Origin: Tetrastigma voinierianum
Taxonomy: Eukaryota > Streptophyta > Magnoliopsida > Vitales > Vitaceae
DNA: 64,000 bases
Direction of reading: 5' to 3'
Assembly: GCA_016808115.1 (NCBI GenBank)
Contig: JAEQBH010000648.1
Location: forward strand, 62,001-126,000
Position 1 is the first letter of the stretch. Every line of letters starts with the position of its first letter. Shown piece after piece: positions 47,787 to 58,589 of the stretch. Under the pieces are notes generated by a model, which saw only the letters and a list, made by a program, of their open reading frames with translations, did not search any database and was not told the origin of the DNA. The translations under genes were made by a program, and so were the position numbers.

Positions 47787-49600
47787 TCTGGGGTTCGTTG
47801 TCCAACGATCAGCTTGAGAATATTCGTGGATCGTTAACCCGACATCACTCCGATGAGTCCCTTGTTCAGAGACTCGAGATTTAACAAAAATCGGAATGAG
47901 TCTGCATGGGGGCTCACCCAAGGCTAACTTTGTCCCTGACATTTCTGGCGACCACAGGGTCACGTGTGAGTAAGAAATGGCCACTTGGGTATGCATCAAT
48001 ACTCACAAAATATATCCCAACCAACTATATTACATGGTTCAAAGTTAATAAGTCACTCTTAATTCAAACATATATTAAATTTACAATTTGCAATACATGT
48101 TATACAAGCTTATCAAAGCCCGCAAATCCGACTTTCTTCTAAAATGCGGCCTACAATGGCGTCGTCTTCACGAACACTCCTGTACCGAAATAATGATCCC
48201 TCGACGGGGTGTAGGCAATGCCGTGGTGATAATTTCCACCATGGGTTACTCCCCACCTAGTGCACATATAATGGCAACCAAACACACTCAAGCAAATACA
48301 TGATCCTACTTGAATGTCTATATGCCCAATCCCATGTCTCGAGTCCTCACCGACTCCCTCACACATGCCTAAGCCAAATGCAAGCAAAAATACAGTTTTC
48401 AAAACAAAAGATTTTTGTTCTCGAAAACTTATTATTGAATTTCGGGAAATATATTGGACAACCCTCCGAGGTGAATTGTTGGGTAATTCTCCTAAACGGT
48501 CATGGGTCAGCCTCCGAGATGAACTATTGGACAACTCTACAAGACAATTCTTCGAAAAATCTTCCTTGAAATTCCTTTCCCAATCGTTTTCATTTTTCTT
48601 TTTTCATTTTGTTTCATGTCATGCACTCACACCTACCATCTAGGGTGCCCCGGTGCATATGGAATGCATTATGCCATTTCCACACAATTCATGCTAATAT
48701 ATTTTACATGTATATATTAACAAAATTTAATTCACATAATTCATGTTATTCAATTCACAATCAATAACACCAAAATTAGCTCACATGGGCTAATAAAAAT
48801 TCACGCAATTCATTTTGAATCACTCAACAACACAAAAATCACACACAAATCACATGAGCGGTGACCAGGCTCGGCGCTGTTCCGAACTACTAAGTTTCTT
48901 CACTCGGTTCAAATGTTTTGGGGAATAGAAAGCCGGCCATCCAGGCCTCAACAAATCCCCATCCATTAAAATGAATCTTAGCCAAAGAATAAACCAAGTA
49001 GGAAAAGATCACTACCTCTTGGAGTTGTCGGAACTCCACAAAATCAGTGCCCAAGCATAGCCCTTGCCGCGTAGATCAACTTTGCTTCTTGCCCCGAAGA
49101 GAACCGACAGTCCGAAAGCCGGGAAATCTAGAGAGAAGTCACACTTCCTCTCTCTAAAACCAGTATTTCCCCACCTACTGCACGTTTTGTTCCAATGGAG
49201 AAGAAGAAGTCCCTTTTTGTCTTTATTTTAAATCTTACTATTAACTAATTCCCCCTTGTGTCGGCTAATTTCTTTTAAGCGTTTTGACCACGTAAGGCTT
49301 ATCTCGTCGTTCATCTCCTCCTCTCAGTAATCATACAACATGTGTCACATGGGTACATATAGTATGTGACTTTTGTCATATCACATGTCTCTCACAAGCT
49401 ATAACACGACACGCAGGCACGTGCATGAAAAGCGTGAAATTCCGACTATCTCGGTCGACGAGAACCAGCGTGGTAGCTAGATTTCGGTGAGACGATTCCA
49501 TGATAAAGTTGGCTTAGATCATCCAGAGATCAAGATTCAGTTTGACCAAAATTACCATTTTACCCTTTTTCAGAAAATTAGAATTTTCTCAGATTTTACA
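47787..49600 (-). mobile_element. G1 5' LTR, inner end eroded
   Basis: The homologue of 30404-32253. The outer end is exact (TTTTACA at 49600 followed by AACCA). At the inner end the first roughly 15-20 LTR bases (TGTGACGCCCC...) and part of the PBS are missing: CTCGA is joined directly to TTCTGGGGTTCGTTG. Confidence 0.88.
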
Positions 49601-49605
49601 AACCA

Positions 49606-50329
49606 TGTATGGATCATGATATCCCAGTGGACCAAATGACATCTAACTCTAGCAATATGGTCGCGCCTAAAGGCCCATCGTCAACTGTATTCTCCATGTC
49701 AATCAATCCAATCAACCTCATGCTTACCTCTCAAATCACATTTATTTAAGGCTGAATCATTGTCACATGGTCAAGGAATCTCTTATTGAAACCCAAATTG
49801 GCACATAACTTTATCAGGTCTATGCCATTCAATTATGTGGAAACAGATCAATGGTGATATAGTGCACCAAAGATCTTTCTTAACTACATAATAATCAGAA
49901 AATCCACTGCTCACATCATCATCATAAGGCTGCCATATAATTTGTTAAATAAATAAAAATTATTATTTGTAATCAAGAGTTTGGAAATTGTTCAAAGAAA
50001 ATAGTTAAAACAAAGAAGTCAAAGTTTTATCACCTGATTTGGTGTAAGTCGATCAAGCTAGTGCCTATATTGAGATAAAACATGCATAGATGATGAGGTG
50101 GTCTGATACTCATCTTTCCATTTGTATAAATTAAAAATGATAAAATGAATGAACAACTACTACAAACTAGGACTTTCAATATGATCATAATAGTATAATT
50201 AATGGTAATTTTTGCATATGTACCGAATGGCCAGTGGAGCTATAGATCATCGTGTGGAGTTATGTGCAAATGATTAGGTGTAATAAATGAAAACCTATCT
50301 CATATCCATATCTAAGTAATATCAATGGC

Positions 50330-50411
<82 letters not shown>

Positions 50412-50413
50412 TG

Positions 50414-50445
<32 letters not shown>

Positions 50446-50519
50446 CATAGTATCAATATGAGAAGCACGACACAACTGTTGATAAAGCCACGCTAAACAT
50501 GTACTACCCTAACTATAAC
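49606..50519 (-). pseudogene. PMD gene relic, central part
   Basis: Minus strand from 50519: YS(stop)GSTCLAWLYQQLCRASH, IDTM, then a (YI)n run from the TA microsatellite, GPLILLRYGYE, SIAPLAIRYICKNY after shifts, QIIWQPYDDDV, WCTISPLICFHIIEWHRPD, KVMCQFGF, EIP and a short DWID. These follow PMD order (YSWGSACLAWLYR.LCRAS, GPL.LLQ.WA.ER, W.PY, PLICF.IVE.H.PDRVLRQFG..Q.IP). Stops and frameshifts are frequent. It continues at 30403 after G1 and connects to 53926 after the LTR at 50520-53920. Confidence 0.85.
50332..50442. repeat. (TA)n microsatellite inside the PMD frame
   Basis: About 39 TA units, a CTGC interruption at 50411-50414, then about 14 more. On the minus strand it stays in the PMD reading frame as alternating Tyr-Ile between IDTM and GPLILL. 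Confidence 0.97.
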
Positions 50520-53500
50520 TGTAATGCCCCGTCCCGAAAAAGTAAACGGTACGTGTAACCGTAGGAGCGCATATGTGCACCATAAGACTTTCTTGATTTT
50601 TAAGTGCCATTGTAGTATTTTTGGGAGTTGTTGTTAAGGATGAAATTGTGAAATGATAAATTGATTGAACCTGGAACTTTATACTAGAACAAGGGTAAAG
50701 TTGTAATTGGTCAAAAAGGGATATGAAGGTCATAATAAAATAAGAGAGTATGCCATTATAGAATATAGCATAAGTTAATTTGCAAAAAGAAATAAAATTG
50801 AGGACTTAATTGCAAATAAAGGAAAATTTAATATAAAAAGAGGAGACCAAATTGGTCTCTCATATTTTGGGCATTTGGGGGAAGAGCTCCTACGTGAAGG
50901 AGAGGAGAAGAGATAAAGGAAGAGAGGAAGAAGAGGGAGAAGAGCATAAAGGTATGGATCTTTAGATTTTTGCATGGTTTTTGGTTTTGTATGGATTATT
51001 AAGGGTTTTGTATGGATTTTTGGCTTGTTCCAAACCTAGGGTTTTGTTAGGAGATCATCTAACCTAAATTGCTGAGGATTGTATGGGTAAAACCTAGTTG
51101 GTATAAGATAAACATGGAGTCCATCATATTTCTATGGTTTTATGAATTGACGGGACCTTGGTATGGATTCTTGGGATTTTACCTAGGGTTTTGGTTGTAA
51201 GAGGGTTCAAACCACCAATACAAGTGTTTGTGGTGTGGTTTAGATATAAATTCCTGTTGGTTTTTGAGGTTGTTTGTATTATGCTTGATTGGTTGGAATG
51301 GTTGTAAAGGAGAATGTTGGGTTTTCAAAATCTTTGTCAAATTTTACTTAAAAACCCCTGTTTTTGTTTTGGCTATAGATTAAGTTATAACCATCCAAAT
51401 GAAGTTATTCTAATTGGTAAAGAACCATAAGAGATAGGGCTACAAATTTATAGAAGGAACTAAGAGCAAATTGTAGATCTAAGGCTCCCAAATATGGACT
51501 TAAAGGTGAGCTCTGTAGCTCACGGGTTATGCTCTGTTTTGGGTATTGTTATAGTGTTTTGGCCATAAGTTGAGTTTAACTCATCCAAATTGAATGATTC
51601 AAAATTCTGGGTAAAATAGACTTCTAGAGGAATAATTTAATTGAAGGAAGTGTATGCAAATTGTAACCCTAAAGTGCCCATAAATTTGTCAAAGTGGAGC
51701 TATGTGCAGATTCTATTCTGCCAATTTGAGTAATCTAGATGTAAAATACAATAACCTGAGTTTTGGTGATCCAAATTGGGTGATTCCAATTGGAGAAGAA
51801 AACTTAGAACCATAGCTTCAAATGAGTGAAGAAACCATTTCTACTTTATGGAGCTAAGACCCCAGAAATCAAGGATAACAGTAGGTGATCCAATGAGCTA
51901 ACCAATTTGGCATCAAAAATGCTGTAACTTGTGTTATGTGGTTGAGGACCTTAGAGAAGAAATTTTAAATTGAAAATTTAAAGAGATGTCATTGGATATA
52001 TAAAGGACTGATCTGGAGAGTTTCATAATTTTTTGAAGATTACGAATAATTTTGGGTAATAAAGTCCAAGGAGAGTGCGTGGAAAAAATTTCCAAAATGA
52101 GTGGTTTTTTTAGGGGCTTCTTGTCTTTGAGATAATTTGTTCGTTTGGATTTATATGAATGTTGTGTGACCCTAATGTGACTTGCGTGTGTGAAGTTTTA
52201 GATTTAAAATCGAATCCGTTTCAATATAGTCGTTTTGTAAGCCTACGTTAAGTTTTACACGATTACGCAAGCGATTAATGTTTTCATCGTATTCTCTTGA
52301 GTATGTAGGGTAATAGCAAAGGCGGAAAAGTTGTGGAGTCGTGCTCAAGTTTTGTAACCGAAAATGTGAGTGTTCTAAACCTATTTTTCAATACTAGTGT
52401 ATTATTTATAAATCATTTTACACTGGTATGTTATGGTTTTAAATTATTAAACCATATTTCAAGCAAGCAATGGTTTTAAAGTATTAAACCATATTTGAAA
52501 AACAAGCAAGCAATGGTTTGATTGTAAACCATATTTGAAAAACAAGCAAGCAATGGTTTTGATTTGTAAATTATTTGAAAAGCAAGCAAGCAATGTGATT
52601 TAGAAAGCAAGCAAGCAATGGTTTTGAGTTGTAAAACCATATTTCAAAGAGCAAGCAAGCAAAAAGTGTGTTTTATAAAACAGACCTTAAGAAATCCCTA
52701 GTTTTAAGCAAACATACGAGTCAGAGGTATTCCGTACGTGCACGGTGAAGTTAGAACATCATTTCATGAATTTTAGATTTGCCTGGTCGGCAAACTTAGT
52801 TCATACATCATGGCATATTAAAGGGGATCGTGGCATGTACTGAAGTATATAGGGTTAGCACGCTAGCTATTATATGGTGACGTAGACCAAGGTCTTTCCA
52901 CCATATTTACCGGAAAAGGTGATGTGGGCCAAGGCCCTTCCACCTAGGTGATGTGGACCCAAGTCCTTCCACCGGCACGGTTGAAGCCCAGGCTCCGTGT
53001 TTACTAGGGTACAACAAGCAAGAAAGGCCTCCAGTGGTTGATCTTGATTTATAAGCATTTTTCATACAGTTTTAAAATCAACCACTGGTAAGCAAGCAAG
53101 CATTTATGAAAAGTTTTTAGAAACTTTTACGTTAAAAGCAGAAAGTAGTTTACGAAAGTTTTAGAAACTTTTAAAGCAAGCAAGCAAGCATTTTATGAAA
53201 AGTTTTTAGAAACTTTTACAGCAAAAGCAAGCAAGTAGTTTATGAAAAGTTTTAGAAACTTTTAAAGCAAGCAAGCATAATATGAAAAGTTTTTAGAAAC
53301 TTTTAAAGCAAAGCAAGCAAGGAGTTTCTGAAAAGTTTTAAAAACTTTTATAGCAAAGCAAGCAAGGTTTCTAGAAAATGTCTTGTAAAATATAGTTTTA
53401 AAGTTTTGAGATATTTTCAGAAAAGGCAAGCATTTTATAAAGCATACACTCACTGAGCTCGTTTAGCTCATTATTTTTCTATTTTAAAAACTATTTTCCA

Positions 53501-53920
53501 GGTACAGGCACGCCAGACGCTATGACATATTAGGATTCTCCTGACTTCTAATATAAGTGTTGTATTAACTAACTTTTGTAAGGAAATACTTTGAATTTGT
53601 ACAGTTGAGTATATGTATGTACATAGTTTTGGTTTATGAAAATGTGATGAGCCTGAGGCTCTTTGTAGAAGTGTTGTTGGTTGCCATGTTTTAAAAGTGT
53701 AAGCGTATATCTGGGTTTAGGATATGTCTGGCACGGCTATTATCTTTTGCCGAAATTTTATAAAATCACAAGTTTAGAAAAGAAAAAGAAAATTTATACG
53801 GGGTTTTTAGCAAGCAACACGACTTCGCTTCACAGGATTCTCTAGTCGTTGGAAGTAAAAATTTGGGGTTACGTAAGGGTGTAGGCACACGCTGCTAGTA
53901 AGGGAGTGGGGTGGCTGACA
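50520..53920 (+). mobile_element. 3.4-kb LTR (family E) inserted in the PMD gene
   Basis: It starts TGTAATGCCCCGTCCCG at 50520 and ends GGCTGACA at 53920. It carries a TATA box (AATATAAAAAG, about 50829-50839) near the start on the plus strand. The ends are fixed mainly by the PMD frame: deleting it joins minus-strand DFEV with YS.GSTCLAWLY. Flanking pentamers (ATAAC left, ATATG right) agree at only three of five positions, so the duplication is worn or one end is off by a few bases. No internal coding region was found, so it is a solo LTR. A CTCACTGAGCTCGTTTAGCT block near 53450 is typical of long chromovirus LTRs. Confidence 0.75.
52440..53440 (+). repeat. GCAA-rich compound repeats in the family E LTR
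   Basis: GCAAGCAAGCAA runs recur next to two kinds of unit: ATGGTTTTGA.TTGTAAACCA (52440-52660) and ATGAAAAGTTTTTAGAAACT (53105-53370). The latter is itself an inverted repeat (AAAAGTTTTTAGAAACTTTT). Confidence 0.85.
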
Positions 53921-53925
53921 ATATG

Positions 53926-54552
53926 TAACCTCAAAATCCTATAGGAGTGGTAAAAACATAACGTGCACCTTATTACTAAACTTTCCTGAGAAGAGGAAAC
54001 CTCCAATAAGCTATAAAATGTAAGCCCTAGCATAGCGTCGGACAAACTCCTCATCAACATCTGGTGCCAAAATAGGAAAGCTCCTACTCAACCATGTAAG
54101 ATAAAGCCAATGCCCATCTAAATCTTTATCCCTAGAATGAGTCCCAACAAAGACTGACATACATATCTCCAATCTAGAGATGTGCTACCAGTAACTGCTA
54201 CTCCATCAACTGGCAGTCTAAGAAGAATAGCAATGTCTTGGAGTGTGATCGTGCACTTCCCTTGAATTAAGTGGAAGGTATGAGTCTCTGGTCGCCATCT
54301 CTCAACAATGGCAGTAATAAGGTGCCAGTCTAGGGAAATGAATCCTAAACATGCAACACCATAAAAGCCCGCTTGCTGTAACAATGGAATGATATGCATA
54401 CCTAGAGCACTACTCCAATGAAAAATGGCCTCACGATGTCGACCATGAAGCTCCTTCGGTGCTACACCTGTCCATGCATGAGAATACTTGTGTACGGTTA
54501 TCCACTTAAAACTAAAGGATCCAAAGGTCTTGGCTCCATCGTGTAGTAATAC
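53926..54552 (-). pseudogene. PMD gene relic, N-terminal main exon
   Basis: Minus strand, from acceptor TATATGCAG before 54552: VLLHDGAKTFGSF, KELHGRHREAIFHWSSALGM, PLLQQAGFYGVACLGFISLD, WHLITAIVERWRPETHTFHL, GKCTITLQDIAILLRLPVDG. This is the diagnostic PMD core. Further on: VDEEFVRRYARAYIL, stop, LIGGFLFSGKFSNKV, MFLPLL, stop, DFEV, ending at the LTR insertion. Two in-frame TAG codons and an interruption near 54115-54060 mark it as dead. It is collinear with the pieces at 49606-50519 and 29598-30403. Confidence 0.9.
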
Positions 54553-54656
54553 CTGCATATAGTAAGTAAAAACTAATTTTTATTCACAATTCTAAGATAG
54601 AAAAATTAAATGTATTTGATTAAATATATAATTAAGAAAATGAATAAGTTTCATAC

Positions 54657-54697
54657 TTAATTTCTTTGAGAAAGAGGGTTAGAGGATTGCCCTCCAT
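54657..54697 (-). pseudogene. Possible first exon of the PMD relic
   Basis: Minus strand ATG at 54697 reads MEGNPLTLFLKEI, followed by a GTATGA donor at 54656. About 100 bases of AT-rich intron-like sequence separate it from the acceptor at 54553. Short and unconfirmed. Confidence 0.35.
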
Positions 54698-54957
54698 CCT
54701 TTTGGGGAAAATTACGGCGATTATACTCCTCTGATTTACGTAAGCCACATCAAATCTTAACACTTGGTTCTTTCAAATCTATTTCATTCCTTATCCTTGA
54801 TAATTTTGGACGCCCCTTATCCCTCATCATTGAGGGATAAGGGTTATGGCTAGGGATGTGGCTAAGAATGGCAATGGGGCATGTTCGGGACGAGGTGGCC
54901 CTATCTCGACCCCGCCCTCTTCATTAAGTGGCATACTTAGTCCACATAAGTAATCCC
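54698..54957. other. Spacer between PMD and MULE fragments
   Basis: Includes a GGCAATGGGGCATGTTCGGG patch near 54870-54890. No gene seen. Confidence 0.35.
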
Positions 54958-55293
54958 TTAGACATGTCTGCAAATATATTTCAATAGTATTTGAGGATGT
55001 GCTACAACATAAAACATTAACTTTACATCATCACCATCTTTAATTGGTAATTGTAAGTAGTTAATGTTCCCATTTTCAATCGGCATCAATATTGGATACC
55101 GAAAAACCATGGGTAACTTGGTATGAGCATGATTGATTAACATAACATGACACAACCTATCTTTCAACTCATCATATGTTATCATAATGTTGACCAAAAC
55201 ACCTTGCTCTGGAGGACAACTATAACCCACACCATTTAGATCATCAATGATTTCACAATTCTTATAACAAATAATTGTAATCAAACCATCCAT
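54958..55293 (-). pseudogene. MULE (Mutator-like) transposase N-terminal fragment
   Basis: Minus strand frame of 111 codons: MDGLITIICYKNCEIIDDLN, then ITYDELKDRLCHVM, FRYPILMP and LPIKDGDDVKLMF, ending ILLKYICRHV. This is the pattern of the N-terminal domain of plant MuDR-type transposases (short PB1-like region: CYYNG.I, YEDL...I...M, YRYP, L.I.DDEDV..M). A stop closes the frame and no zinc finger or DDE catalytic domain follows. It lies on the same strand, some 260 bases upstream of the PMD relic's possible first exon. PMD genes are known to occur within some MULEs, so both may derive from one element. Confidence 0.7.
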
Positions 55294-57360
55294 TGATGTA
55301 CCAATAAATAATCAATTATAAGAAATATAAGATTTAACAAATTAATTGTCACTAGACCAACAAAAATTTTACAACCCAGTCGTCGCATATAATAAACCTT
55401 GTTCACATCAACTATAAAAAATATGATGTAACTTATAATGAACAATCTATTAATAATAAATTCTGATGTAACTTAATCTCAAAAATTGATAACATATACT
55501 TTAGTTTGATAACAAATATAAGCACCTACAACAGAAAAAAGATACTTTGAATATAAAATTATGTTATGAAACCGTAATTGTAATTAAAACACTAGATGTC
55601 AATCACACAATTGGGGATTGTTCTCCTTTATCAATGATGTTAAACAAAACATAAAACTACAATGAATCATGTATTCTAGGCCCTACACCTAATAACTAAA
55701 GAATATTCACAATCCTAACATCATTGTTGATGATATTGCTAGGACAGAAAGATATGCTAAGTAACAATAATGCTATGTGGCAGAACATGGCTTTATCTGG
55801 CTGAGACCACATGGCACACCATGATTGCATTAAAAATGCTTGAAAAGCACAACCATATTCAAGCAGCCCCCAATCACAGGCTACTGATATTATCGAATCA
55901 TGCCCCTCTCAGTAGCTACATATCTAATACCATCTAAGATGTTTAACATGTGCTAGGAGAAAGAGTTTCTTTTAACTTCAAATTTTTAGTTGGGCAACTG
56001 TTTAGCCTGGAAATATTGAGCTTAACTTTCAAGCCACAATCAACAAAGTAATCAGTCCTGCAAAATTAGGATTCACCTAGCTCAAAGGATCATCCCATTC
56101 TAAAACATGAAGGCCCGACATAATCTATTTACAAGAAATAATTAAAAATTGAATTCAAAGAATAAAATATTCTCTATATGGATAATACTTCCAAATTTCT
56201 TCAATAAAGAATCTCCAAATTTTCAATAGTGAATGTGAACCAATCTTCCACACATCTTTATAAAGGATAAAAAGTAAAAGAAAGAGCAAGAAAAAGAGAA
56301 TAACAAACATTCTACAAAGCTAATAAAGTAACAATGGGTCCAATAAAAAAAACGATGTAGCATTGGAAAAAGCCCTCATTCTCAAAAGGAAGCATAAGTG
56401 AGGATATGGGCAATAGGGGCAAATAATCACATTTAACTTCCAAACTTGAAAAAATGATCCATCGCCAAAAGGCAATCAAATTTACAATAGCCATATGTAA
56501 TGGCTTTGAAGACCAAACTAGTGATGTTCTCGCAAAATGTCAACATCCCATTAGGAAAAGCACTGATACTCTTAATTATTAAATGCCATATTTAGTTACT
56601 CTTCTGAGGAAATTCCCCACCACCACCCATTCCTCTTGGATTTTAGGTCTACAAACCTGTTGTGCTTAGTTAAGTGCTAGTCTAGCAAATGAAACCACTA
56701 GGGCTCAACATTTCTTAATCTCAAAGTAAAAGCACTACCATTAGTATTTAAGAACTAAAAAAATAATAGAGTCGAAAAATGTTGCAAAATAGAAACGGAA
56801 GCTAGCAAGAATAGTAAGTTTCTTCTAATCCATATGTTTGCAACACTAACAGATTCTAGAAATTAGAACCTTTACAACCACCTTCTGTAAGGGAAGTTAC
56901 CTCCCAAAGGAAGACTCAAGGCAAACAACTTCTAACTTATGCAAGAGTATTTTGACATTTTGTTCCCCCATATTTTAATTTTCTATGGTAAAATTTTAAT
57001 ACTATCTAAAGTTGTAGAAAATGGTCACTTTTAAGGTGGGGATCAGCCTAAAGTTCATGTGTTAAGTACACCTTTAAATTTATTCTTGTAATAAACCAAG
57101 TAAGGGAGAGTTTTTCACCATTTTCTAGTTTGTCATTTGTCTCCCAAAATTTTAGATAACAAACTGATACTTGAAACTAAAAATATGGAGGTTAATAGAA
57201 AGATGCCAGAGCTTTTTAATATAGTTCTTCACAAATGAAACTAGTAAAAAGGAGTTTGTGGAAATTCTTCTAAAAACAAATTATTATCTCTTACACTGGT
57301 TTCTAGAAATGTTATCTCTTTCACACAACACAAACACACATACAAAAAATCTTATCAAAG
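55294..57360. other. AT-rich spacer, no gene seen
   Basis: Long AT-rich stretch without recognised coding regions, LTR termini or strong repeats. A 60-codon minus-strand frame at 56312-56494 has no recognisable domain. Confidence 0.4.
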
Positions 57361-57735
57361 ACAAAAAGTTATCTCCCTACAAGCACCCTCCTCCCCCCAC
57401 CTCGCTTCTTCCCCATTGGAACTGACCACAGCTCCTCCCTCCCCTCACTTTTAGCCCACCTCGCTTCTCCACTAAATGGAAACCCAATCTACCCTTCCTT
57501 TTCCATCCTCTTCCCTTACCAACAACATGAACCCCACCCCACCTCGACAGTAAAGAAATCGCCCACTTTCCCTCCTCAACTCTCTCTTCCAATAGAAACC
57601 CAAAAACAATCAAACCGGGACCATCTCCTCCACATAAAAAATCAAAACACAGGGACCACACAACTAAAAATCGAGTCTTTTTTAAATGTGCCATGAACAT
57701 TGTCCATGAACATTGTCCATGAACAATATTTCAAA
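57361..57735. repeat. Pyrimidine-rich stretch and three-copy 13-mer
   Basis: Positions 57380-57600 are C/T-rich on the plus strand, which keeps a 107-codon minus-strand frame open (Gly/Arg/Val-rich, low complexity, not called). At 57692-57728 the 13-mer CATGAACATTGTC is repeated, two full copies and one partial. Confidence 0.6.
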
Positions 57736-58589
57736 TAGTGCACAACATAATGCATAACCGCAGGTGCCTTTGTTGGCTCTTTGGACAAGTCTGTCATGCC
57801 TTGATTGCCATGCGTTATGGGCGTGGTCGCGGCACTGCGGCGCGGTGGCTGTCGCGCGCGCCGGCACTGCGGATTGGTGTGCGCACTCGTAATGCGTGCC
57901 CAAACCTATCTCGTGTGCTAGCGCGTGTCGCGCGGGCCTTTGGTGGTCGCGACCAGAGGAGCTCTCGTAGTAACACCACCCACTGTCTGTCGTGACGAGG
58001 GGAATGAGCTGACATGGGAAAACTTCTGTCGAGACAAGGGGACCCCTTACTTCGCGACCGCCTGTACTGACCCTAACCTGTCCACCAACCCACAAATTAC
58101 GTGTCCTTGACGTGAGGTGAAATCTCTATCACGATAGAAAACCTGCAAATCACGACCCAAACCGCCCAATATGCATGGGAACCCTATCACAACTTGGAGA
58201 TCCCTATCACGACATAGAGCCAAAAGCTTTGTAGTGCATGAGTCCCAGCCGCGCGCACATGCCTGTCGCGCGTGCCCAGGCTGAGTCATGCGCCTGGCCT
58301 AAGAACCCCGTTGTGACATGGAAGACCCTATCGTGACATAGGGCTAGAGAAACACTGTCGCGACAGAAATTTCTCTGTCGTGATAGAGGACCCAAAATGG
58401 GCAGTAGCCCTCTTTAGTTCTCCTACACCTCCAGTTTTCCCTTTTTCTTTCCTTTCAATACACCATAATCTCAACACACAATAGCCTTTTTATTACAAAG
58501 GCAACATGAAACCTGGAAAACTAGCCAAAATATATTGAAATGAGTTTAATTACAACTCTATTCTTTTTGCATAACAAAACTAGGTTTTC
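57736..58589. mobile_element. GC-rich, TCGCGAC-containing block joined to a family A LTR
   Basis: Positions 57820-57960 are GC-rich (GTCGCGCGCGCC and similar). From 57940 to 58390 words such as GTCGTGAC, GTCGCGACA and ATCACGACA recur. It resembles the leader block of G1 (46670-47190) in composition and in its position relative to the LTR on the right, so it is probably leader or internal sequence of a related retroelement. Frames on both strands are GC-driven shadows. No PBS was recognised. Confidence 0.45.

Larger units (their letters stand above)
30404..49600 (-). mobile_element. G1: chromovirus-type Ty3/gypsy retrotransposon, split by element G2
   Basis: Both outer ends are exact: TGTGACG at 30404 and ATTTTACA at 49600, flanked by identical AACCA at 30399-30403 and 49601-49605. 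On the minus strand the order is 5' LTR, worn PBS, leader, gag, protease, RT, RNase H, integrase, chromodomain, polypurine tract, 3' LTR. The C-terminal chromodomain points to a plant chromovirus, probably Tekay-like. All coding parts contain frameshifts or stops. It landed in the PMD gene: removal joins the PMD reading frame as DPYMV|WYHS. Its own length without G2 is about 9.5 kb. Confidence 0.92.

Noticed and set aside
57361..57700. Gly/Arg-rich 107-codon minus-strand frame
   Set aside because: It is explained by a C/T-rich low-complexity plus strand. Composition is the only support.
57682..58095. 137-codon minus-strand frame
   Set aside because: It overlaps frames in other phases and on the other strand in a GC-rich, TCGCGAC-containing block. 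There is no recognisable domain.
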